In this document: positions 1 through 5,226 of the stretch, one piece after another | Numbering within the stretch: the stretch's first letter is position 1 | Layout of the letters: the number at the start of each line of letters is the position of its first letter | Made by a program: the position numbers and the translations under genes | Notes under the pieces: model-generated | What the model was told of the DNA's origin: nothing | The model's input: only the letters and a program-made list of their open reading frames with translations | Databases searched by the model: none | Assembly (NCBI GenBank): GCA_964499865.1 | Contig: CAZCPY010000157.1 | Location: forward strand, 1 to 6,830 | DNA length: 6,830 nucleotides | DNA from: JANOGU01 sp964499865 | GTDB lineage: Bacteria > Pseudomonadota > Alphaproteobacteria > Rhodobacterales > Rhodobacteraceae | Direction of reading: 5' to 3'

Positions 1-417
1 GCGCGGCAGGTGGCGCTGGCGACCGCGCTGGTGCCGCTGGCGCTGGCGGATGTGGCGGTCGCGCTCTGGGCCAACCTGCGGATGGTGCGGCGGCTGGCGG
101 TGATCTATGGCGGCAGGGCGGGGTCGCTGGGGTCCTGGGGGCTGATGCGTCGGGTCTTCGCGCATCTGCTGGCCACGGGCGCGCTGGCGCTGACCGACGA
201 CCTGATCGGGTCGGTGGCGGGCGGGGGGCTTCTGTCCAAGGTGTCGCGCCGCTTCGGCGAGGGCGTCGTCAATGGCGCGCTGACCGCCCGCGTGGGCCTG
301 GCGGCGATGGAGCTCTGCCGCCCCATGCCCTTTGCCGCCCTGCCAAGGCCCGCCGTCAGCGGCCTTGTGCGCGGCGCGCTGACCGGCCTTTTCGACCGCG
401 ACGGAGAGACCGCCTGA
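1..417 (+). CDS. ycjF: YcjF/UPF0283-family inner-membrane protein, C-terminal part (5' end outside window)
   Basis: The frame is open from base 1 (first codons read A-R-Q-V-A-L) and ends at TGA 415-417, so only about the last 138 residues are present. The GTG at 10 is an internal Val codon, not a start. The fragment matches the C-terminal half of E. coli YcjF as I remember it: a hydrophobic stretch (about residues 4-23) followed by LWANLRMVRRLAVIYGG, a second hydrophobic stretch containing LLATGALALTDDLIG, and the hallmark LTARVGLAAMELCRPMPF near the end. YcjF proteins (TIGR01620, DUF697-related) are predicted inner-membrane proteins of unknown biochemical function, usually encoded next to the P-loop protein YcjX. 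Here ycjX would be expected upstream of the window, which I cannot see. The next gene starts one base after this stop, which suggests one operon and translational coupling. The family call is firm; the function is not known. Confidence 0.85.
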   Translation, partial: ARQVALATALVPLALADVAVALWANLRMVRRLAVIYGGRAGSLGSWGLMRRVFAHLLATGALALTDDLIGSVAGGGLLSKVSRRFGEGVVNGALTARVGLAAMELCRPMPFAALPRPAVSGLVRGALTGLFDRDGETA

Positions 418-418
418 C

Positions 419-2026
419 ATGGACAGCATGGCCGAGAACCTGGCCACGATGGTGCGCCGCCCGCTGAGCGACGCGCATGTGGCCGCCTTGCGCCGCGCGG
501 GCGCGGAACGCAGCTATGCCGCGGGCGACTTCGTCTTCCGCGCGGGCGAGCCGGCCGACCGCTTCGTCTTCCTGCTGGAGGGCGAGCTTGCGCTCTGGGA
601 CATGCGGACCGACGCACGGATCGGGGCCGCGACGCTGGGGCCGGGGCAGTTCGCCGCCGAGATCGGCCTTCTGACCGCGGCGGGCATCGTCAATCCGGTG
701 CGCGCCCTGACCGCCACCCGCGTGATCGAGACCCCGCGCGAGGCGGTCCTGCGCCTGATGGCCGAACTGCCCGAGATGAGCGACATCATCGTCAGCGTGC
801 TCGCCTCGCGCCGCCGGGCGATGCTGGACCTGGGCGTCAGCGCGCTGACCGTGGTGGGCCCGGCGGATGACCGCAGGGTGCGGGCGGTGATGGCCTTCGC
901 GCACCGCAACCGCATCCCCATCCGCCAGCACGACCCCGCCAGCCCCGAGGGCGGCGCGCTGGCCGCGGTCTGTACCTTTCACGGCGCGGGCCCGCAGGTC
1001 ATTCTCGGCAAGGACGAGGTACTGCCCGACCCCTCGCCCGCCGCCATCGCCGCGCGGCTGGGTCTGGCCTTCGAGCCCGCGCGCGCCTCGACCTTCGACG
1101 TGGCCATCGTGGGTGGCGGCCCTGCGGGCGTGGCGGCGGCGGTCTATGCGGGGGCCGAGGGGCTCGGCGCGCTGGTGATCGAGGATACCGCCATCGGCGG
1201 CCAGGCGGGCACCTCGAGCCGGGTCGAGAACTACCTGGGCTTTCCCACCGGCATTTCCGGCGCCGATCTGGTCTGGCGCGGCGAGGTGCAGGCGATGAAG
1301 TTCGGCACCCGTTTCGCCATGCCCCACCGCGCCGTGTCGCTGACGCCCGAGGGGGCCGACTGGTGCCTGACGCTGGACAACGGCGCCCGCGTGCTGGCCC
1401 GCGCCGTGGTGGTGGCGACCGGCGTCGAATACCGCCGCCTTTCCCTGCCGCGGCTCGAGGCGTTCGAGGGCGCCGGCATCTACTATGCCGCGACCGAGAC
1501 CGAGGCGCGCTGGTGCCGGGACAGCGAGGTCGTGGTCATCGGCGGCGGCAATTCGGCGGGGCAGGCGGCGATGTACCTGTCGCGCAGTGCCCGCCACGTG
1601 CATGTGGTGGTGCGCGGCGACAGCCTGGCGGCCTCGATGTCGGCCTACCTGATCGGGCGGCTGAGGGCCGAGCCCAACATCTCGATCCACCACCGCGCCC
1701 AGGTCACCGCGCTGCACGGCGAGGATGCGCTGGCCGGCGTGACGATCCGGGACGGCATCGGCGGGCAGGACTGGCGCATCGACGCGCGCGCCGTCTTCGT
1801 CATGGTCGGCGCGCAACCGAACACGGGCTGGCTGGGCGGAAGGGTGGCGGTGGACCGGGCGGGCTTCATCCTGACCGGCGGGGAAGGCGGCAGCTATGCC
1901 ACGACCTGCCCCGGCATATTCGCCGTTGGCGACGTGCGGGCGGGGTCGGTCAAGCGGGTGGCCTCGGCCGTGGGCGAGGGGTCGGTGGTGATCTCCGAAG
2001 TCTGGCGGCACCTCAACCCGGGCTGA
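419..2026 (+). CDS. FAD/NAD(P)H-dependent oxidoreductase: cyclic-nucleotide-like domain fused to a CxxC-less thioredoxin-reductase-like core
   Basis: 535 residues in three parts. Residues about 15-130 resemble a cyclic-nucleotide-binding beta-barrel (YAAGDFVFRAGEPADRFVFL, then LEGEL, GPGQF). Residues about 143-218 look like a thioredoxin/glutaredoxin-fold domain (FAHRNRIPIRQHD, QVILGKDEVLPDPS) without a CxxC. Residues about 226-535 are a class-II thioredoxin-reductase-like flavoprotein: FAD Rossmann motif VGGGPAGVAAA (231-241), GGQAGTSSRVENY (260-272), ATGVEYRRL (333-341), NAD(P) motif GGGNSAGQAA (375-384) and FAD-binding GDVRAGSVKRVASAVGEG (504-521). Where thioredoxin reductase has its CxxC, this protein reads GIYYAATETEA (353-363). 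Its only cysteines are C185, C316, C366 and C497, so no active-site disulfide is possible in the usual way. Flavin-to-substrate electron transfer, perhaps to a ferredoxin-like or other partner, is inference. The ATG at 419 is preferred over those at 428 and 449 because GGAGAG (403-408) lies 10 bases upstream. It is probably coupled to the preceding ycjF. Confidence 0.88.
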   Translation: MDSMAENLATMVRRPLSDAHVAALRRAGAERSYAAGDFVFRAGEPADRFVFLLEGELALWDMRTDARIGAATLGPGQFAAEIGLLTAAGIVNPVRALTATRVIETPREAVLRLMAELPEMSDIIVSVLASRRRAMLDLGVSALTVVGPADDRRVRAVMAFAHRNRIPIRQHDPASPEGGALAAVCTFHGAGPQVILGKDEVLPDPSPAAIAARLGLAFEPARASTFDVAIVGGGPAGVAAAVYAGAEGLGALVIEDTAIGGQAGTSSRVENYLGFPTGISGADLVWRGEVQAMKFGTRFAMPHRAVSLTPEGADWCLTLDNGARVLARAVVVATGVEYRRLSLPRLEAFEGAGIYYAATETEARWCRDSEVVVIGGGNSAGQAAMYLSRSARHVHVVVRGDSLAASMSAYLIGRLRAEPNISIHHRAQVTALHGEDALAGVTIRDGIGGQDWRIDARAVFVMVGAQPNTGWLGGRVAVDRAGFILTGGEGGSYATTCPGIFAVGDVRAGSVKRVASAVGEGSVVISEVWRHLNPG

Positions 2027-2030
2027 GGGG

Positions 2031-2075
2031 CAAGTTTCTGCGAAGAAACCTGCAAATTCCTTCGAAGGAATTTGC
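2031..2075. repeat. tandem pair of diverged 22-bp palindromic units between the oxidoreductase gene and ileS
   Basis: Two adjacent 22-bp units, 2031-2052 and 2053-2074, share 16 of 22 bases and are each dyad-symmetric. The second lies in a perfect 24-bp palindrome (2052-2075; left arm GCAAATTCCTTC, right arm GAAGGAATTTGC). The first forms GTTTCT-gcga-AGAAAC (2034-2049), extended by GCA/TGC at 2030-2032 and 2051-2053 across one A/C mismatch. Both are AT-rich islands in very GC-rich DNA. They start four bases after the oxidoreductase stop. There is no T-run after either hairpin on either strand, so a standard intrinsic terminator is not shown. An RNA stabiliser, a Rho-assisted terminator, a dispersed palindromic repeat or a dimeric-protein binding site would all fit. 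Confidence 0.75.
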
Positions 2076-2100
2076 CGAGCAGAGGGGGCATCCGCGCACC

Positions 2101-2129
2101 TTTACCCCGCCCGCCCGCCCCCCTATAAG
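2101..2129 (+). promoter_or_regulatory. putative sigma-70-type promoter of ileS
   Basis: The -35 candidate TTTACC (2101-2106, 4 of 6 to TTGACA) is separated by exactly 17 bases from the -10 candidate TATAAG (2124-2129, 5 of 6 to TATAAT). The spacer is almost pure C/G, so the TATAAG stands out. The start of transcription would fall near 2134-2138, giving an ileS leader of about 100 bases. The position after the paired palindromes and before ileS fits separate transcription of ileS. It is read from sequence only. Confidence 0.55.
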
Positions 2130-2137
2130 CCGCGCCC

Positions 2138-2185
2138 ATGACGGGCCCGCGGACCAGCTTGCGAATTCGCCGCCCGGCGTCCTGA
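2138..2185 (+). other. possible 15-codon upstream ORF in the ileS leader
   Basis: ATG at 2138 opens a short frame encoding MTGPRTSLRIRRPAS and stops at TGA 2183-2185. The A of this ATG lies 9 bases after the last base of the proposed -10 box, so transcription could begin at or just before it, making the ORF leaderless or nearly so. No Shine-Dalgarno precedes it. It has one Ile codon (ATT, 2165-2167), located just before a strong hairpin, and its stop codon lies inside that hairpin. Chance occurrence is quite possible. No downstream terminator or sequestered ribosome site gives it an obvious output. Confidence 0.2.
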
Positions 2186-2202
2186 TCCCCGGGGCGCCGG
2201 GT
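2172..2202 (+). promoter_or_regulatory. GC-rich hairpin in the presumed ileS leader
   Basis: CCCGGCG (2173-2179) pairs with CGCCGGG (2195-2201). The stem extends inward through T2180-G2194, C2181-G2193, C2182-G2192 and T2183-G2191, and outward by G2172-T2202, leaving a 7-base loop (2184-2190). That is about 12 pairs, three of them G-U. No T-run follows, and the ileS Shine-Dalgarno (2225-2228) is outside the stem. It could slow or protect the transcript, or be a by-product of high GC content. Confidence 0.4.
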
Positions 2203-2236
2203 CAGCCTTCGTCACCTCACTTCCAGGGTTCCCGCC

Positions 2237-5176
2237 ATGAGCGACGCCGCGCCCGACTACCGCGATACCGTCTTCCTGCCCGACACGCCCTTTCCGATGC
2301 GCGCGGGCCTGCCGCAGCGCGAGCCCGACTGGCTGGCCCGCTGGGCCCGCATCGGCGTCTACGACCGCCTGCGCGAAAAGGCGGGGCCCGATGGCGCAAG
2401 GCGGGCGCCCTTCACGCTGCACGACGGCCCGCCCTATGCCAACGGCCACCTCCACATCGGGCATGCGCTGAACAAGGTGCTCAAGGACATGGTCGTCCGG
2501 TCGCAGCAGATGATGGGGAAGGACGCGCGCTACGTCCCCGGCTGGGACTGTCACGGCCTGCCCATCGAGTGGAAGATCGAGGAGCAGTACCGCGGGAAGG
2601 GGCTGAACAAGGATGACGTGGACAAGGCCGCCTTCCGGCAGGAGTGCCGCCGCTTTGCCGAAGGCTGGATCGACATCCAGCGCGAGGAGTTCAAGCGCCT
2701 CGGCGTCACCGGCGCCTGGGACAGGCCTTACCTGACGATGGACTACCACGCCGAGGCGGTGATCGCGGACGAGTTCATGAAGTTCCTGATGAACGGCAGC
2801 CTCTATCAGGGGTCGAAGCCGGTGATGTGGTCTCCGGTGGAGAAGACCGCTTTGGCCGAGGCGGAGGTCGAGTATCACGACGTGACCAGCCACCAGGTCT
2901 GGGTGCGGTTTCCGGTGGTCGCGGGCGAAGCGCTGTTCCTGAAGACGCCGACCTCGGTGGTGATCTGGACGACGACGCCCTGGACCGTCCCGCAGAACCG
3001 GGCGGTCTGCTTCGGGCCGGGCATCGCCTATGGGCTTTACGAGGTGATCGGCCGCCCGGCCGATGCGCCCGTGACCATCGGCGAGCGGGTGATCCTGGCC
3101 GATGCGCTGGCCGAGAGGGCCTTTGCGCAGGCCAAGCTGGCGGGCCCCGAGATGGTGCGAAGGCTGTGCGACGCGACGCCTGCCGACCTTGCGGCGCTGG
3201 TCTGCGCGCATCCGCTGCGCGGGGTGGAGGGGGCTGCGGGCGAATGGGACTACGACGTCCCCCTCCTGCCTGGCGAGCACGTCACCGACGACGCAGGGAC
3301 AGGCTTTGTCCACACCGCCCCCAGCCACGGCGATGACGACTACCAGATCGGCCTGAAGCACGGCCTGCCGATGACCTACAACGTCATGGAGGACGGCAGC
3401 TACCGCGCCGACCTGCCGCTGTTCGGCGGCCAGCACATCATCACCCCCGACGGCAGGGAAGGCCCGGCAAACGTCAGCGTCATCAAGGCGCTGGCCCATG
3501 CGGGCGCCCTGTTCGCCAAGGGCAGGTTCAAGCATTCCTACCCGCATTCCTGGCGGTCCAAGGCGCCGGTGATCTACCGCAACACGCCGCAGTGGTTCGT
3601 GGCCATCGACAAACATCTGGATGACGGCATGTCGACCTGGGGCGACACGATCCGCACCCGGGCGCTCAACTCGATCAACCGGCTGGTCGAATGGACCCCG
3701 CAGACGGGCCGCAACCGCCTGCATGCGATGATCGAGGCCCGGCCCGACTGGGTGCTGTCGCGGCAGCGCGCCTGGGGCGTGCCGCTGACCTGCTTCACGA
3801 AGAAAGGGGCCAAACCCACTGACCCGGACTTCCTGCTGCGCAACCCGCAGGTCAATGCCCGGATCGTCGCGGCGTTCGAAAAGGACGGGGCCGACCTCTG
3901 GTATGTGCCCGGTTTCAAGGAGAAAATCCTTGAGGGGATCGTGAACCCCGGCGACTACGATCAGGTGACCGACATCCTGGATGTCTGGTTCGACAGCGGG
4001 TCTACCCATGCCTTCGTGCTGCGCGACCGGCCGGACGGCACGGCGGACGGCCTCGCCGACCTTTACCTCGAGGGCACCGACCAGCACCGCGGGTGGTTCC
4101 ATTCCAGCATGCTGCAAGCCTGCGGCACCAAGGGGCGGGCGCCTTACCGGGGCGTGCTGACGCATGGCTTCACGCTGGACGAGCGCGGCATGAAGATGTC
4201 CAAGTCGCTCGGCAACACGGTGGCGCCGCAGGCGGTGATCGACCAGTACGGGGCCGATATCCTGCGGCTCTGGGTGGCGCAGTCGGACTACACGCAGGAC
4301 CTGCGGATCGGGCCCGAGATCCTGAAGGGCACCGCCGACAGCTACCGCCGCCTGCGCAACACGCTGCGCTACATGCTGGGCGCCCTGCAGGGGTTCACGG
4401 AAGGCGAACGGATCGCGGTGGACCGGATGCCCGAGCTGGAACGCTGGGTCCTCCACCGCCTGGCCGAACTCGACGCCGAGGTGCGGCAGGGCTATGCCGC
4501 CTACGATTTCCAGGGCGTGTTCCAGAAGCTGTTCACCTTCGCCACCTCCGACCTGTCGGCCTTCTGGTTCGACATCCGCAAGGACACGCTCTACTGCGAC
4601 CGGCCCGACAGCCCGCGCCGCCGGGCGATGCGGACGGTGATGGACCTGTTGTTCCACCGCCTGACCGCCTGGCTGGCGCCGATCCTGGTGTTCACGGCGG
4701 AAGACGTCTGGCTGTCGCGCCTTCCGTCCGAGGACGACTCGATCCACCTGCACGACTTCCCCGACACGCCGCCGGCCTGGCGCGACGAGGCGCTGGCGGC
4801 CAAGTGGGCGCAGGTGCGCAGCGCGCGGCGGGTGGTGACGGCGGCGCTGGAGGTGGAGCGGACGGCCAAGGCGATCGGCGCGAGCCTGGAGGCCGCGCCA
4901 GAGGTGTTCTTGACAGACGATCTGAAGATCACGCTTCAAAGCGTTGAATTCCATGATGTCTGCATCACCTCTGCCCTGGCGCTTTCGACCGCGGCGGCGC
5001 CCGCGGGGGCGTTCGCGCTGGCCGAGGTGCCGGGCGTGGCGGTGGTCTTCCGCCCGGCCCCGGGCGCCAAGTGCCAGCGCTGCTGGAAGCACCTGCCGGA
5101 CGTGGGCACGCATGCCNNNNNNNNNNCGCATGCCCGCCCCGGCCTCTGCGCCCGCTGCGACGCCGCCATCGGCTGA
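2237..5176 (+). CDS. ileS: isoleucyl-tRNA synthetase (contains a 10-N run near the 3' end)
   Basis: Cytoplasmic class Ia enzyme that charges tRNA-Ile with isoleucine using ATP and edits misactivated valine. As given it is 979 codons including four unknown residues. Visible: PYANGHLHIGH with the HIGH signature at 73-76, GWDCHGLPIEWKIE (102-115), the CP1 editing domain at about 200-400 with WTTTPWT (244-250) and GTGFVHTAPSHGDDD (354-368), DVWFDSGST (582-590), GTDQHRGW (613-620), KMSKS (653-657), the anticodon-binding helical region at about 700-880, and a C-terminal zinc finger with C946, C949, C971 and C974. AGGG at 2225-2228 lies 8 bases before the ATG, and the N-terminus PDYRDTVFLPDTPFPM is typical of the family, supporting this start. 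The N-run at 5117-5126 falls between the two zinc-finger cysteine pairs. If the flanking 8-base duplication is an assembly overlap, the true protein is 973 residues. Essential housekeeping gene, apparently intact, probably driven by the promoter at 2101-2129. Confidence 0.97.
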   Translation: MSDAAPDYRDTVFLPDTPFPMRAGLPQREPDWLARWARIGVYDRLREKAGPDGARRAPFTLHDGPPYANGHLHIGHALNKVLKDMVVRSQQMMGKDARYVPGWDCHGLPIEWKIEEQYRGKGLNKDDVDKAAFRQECRRFAEGWIDIQREEFKRLGVTGAWDRPYLTMDYHAEAVIADEFMKFLMNGSLYQGSKPVMWSPVEKTALAEAEVEYHDVTSHQVWVRFPVVAGEALFLKTPTSVVIWTTTPWTVPQNRAVCFGPGIAYGLYEVIGRPADAPVTIGERVILADALAERAFAQAKLAGPEMVRRLCDATPADLAALVCAHPLRGVEGAAGEWDYDVPLLPGEHVTDDAGTGFVHTAPSHGDDDYQIGLKHGLPMTYNVMEDGSYRADLPLFGGQHIITPDGREGPANVSVIKALAHAGALFAKGRFKHSYPHSWRSKAPVIYRNTPQWFVAIDKHLDDGMSTWGDTIRTRALNSINRLVEWTPQTGRNRLHAMIEARPDWVLSRQRAWGVPLTCFTKKGAKPTDPDFLLRNPQVNARIVAAFEKDGADLWYVPGFKEKILEGIVNPGDYDQVTDILDVWFDSGSTHAFVLRDRPDGTADGLADLYLEGTDQHRGWFHSSMLQACGTKGRAPYRGVLTHGFTLDERGMKMSKSLGNTVAPQAVIDQYGADILRLWVAQSDYTQDLRIGPEILKGTADSYRRLRNTLRYMLGALQGFTEGERIAVDRMPELERWVLHRLAELDAEVRQGYAAYDFQGVFQKLFTFATSDLSAFWFDIRKDTLYCDRPDSPRRRAMRTVMDLLFHRLTAWLAPILVFTAEDVWLSRLPSEDDSIHLHDFPDTPPAWRDEALAAKWAQVRSARRVVTAALEVERTAKAIGASLEAAPEVFLTDDLKITLQSVEFHDVCITSALALSTAAAPAGAFALAEVPGVAVVFRPAPGAKCQRCWKHLPDVGTHAXXXXHARPGLCARCDAAIG
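5117..5126. other. run of ten N inside ileS, probable false assembly gap
   Basis: Ten undetermined bases are flanked on both sides by the same octamer CGCATGCC (5109-5116 and 5127-5134). Joining the two flanks through that octamer removes 18 bases (six codons), keeps the ileS frame, and gives a zinc-finger spacer VGTHARPGLCARC. This spacing leaves 15 residues between the cysteine pairs, close to the 16 in E. coli IleRS as I recall it, whereas the sequence as given has 21. The simplest reading is two overlapping contig ends joined with a fixed-length placeholder. Confidence 0.8.
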
Positions 5177-5200
5177 AACTTCCGCGCGCAAATCGTGATA

Positions 5201-5222
5201 GCCTTCCCTGACCAGGGGAGGC
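5201..5222 (+). promoter_or_regulatory. hairpin enclosing the Shine-Dalgarno of the CoA-ligase gene
   Basis: The ribosome binding site AGGGGAGG (5214-5221) is strong and sits 5 bases before the ATG at 5227. It is also the 3' arm of a hairpin: GCCTTCCCT (5201-5209) pairs with AGGGGAGGC (5214-5222), with one T-G pair and a GACC tetraloop. Folded, the ribosome site would be fully paired. This could lower basal translation or make it depend on ribosomes arriving from ileS, whose stop is 24 bases upstream of the stem. Confidence 0.5.
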
Positions 5223-5226
5223 CGCC

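Noticed and set aside
356..2011. Open frame of 551 codons on the - strand opposite the oxidoreductase gene
   Set aside because: Shadow of a well-supported + strand gene; composition dominated by Arg, Ala, Gly and His with no family motif.
2031..2075. Calling the paired palindromes a CRISPR remnant or an insertion-sequence end
   Set aside because: There are only two units with no spacers between them, no transposase is nearby, and no flanking target duplication is seen.
1363..2616. 417-codon + strand frame spanning the oxidoreductase 3' end, the intergenic region and the ileS start
   Set aside because: Out of frame with two clear genes over most of its length; Arg/Gly/Pro-rich shadow without recognisable motifs.
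5174..5200. Possible promoter (TGAAAC ... GTGATA) between ileS and the CoA ligase
   Set aside because: The match to consensus is poor and the spacing is only 15 bases; not better than chance.
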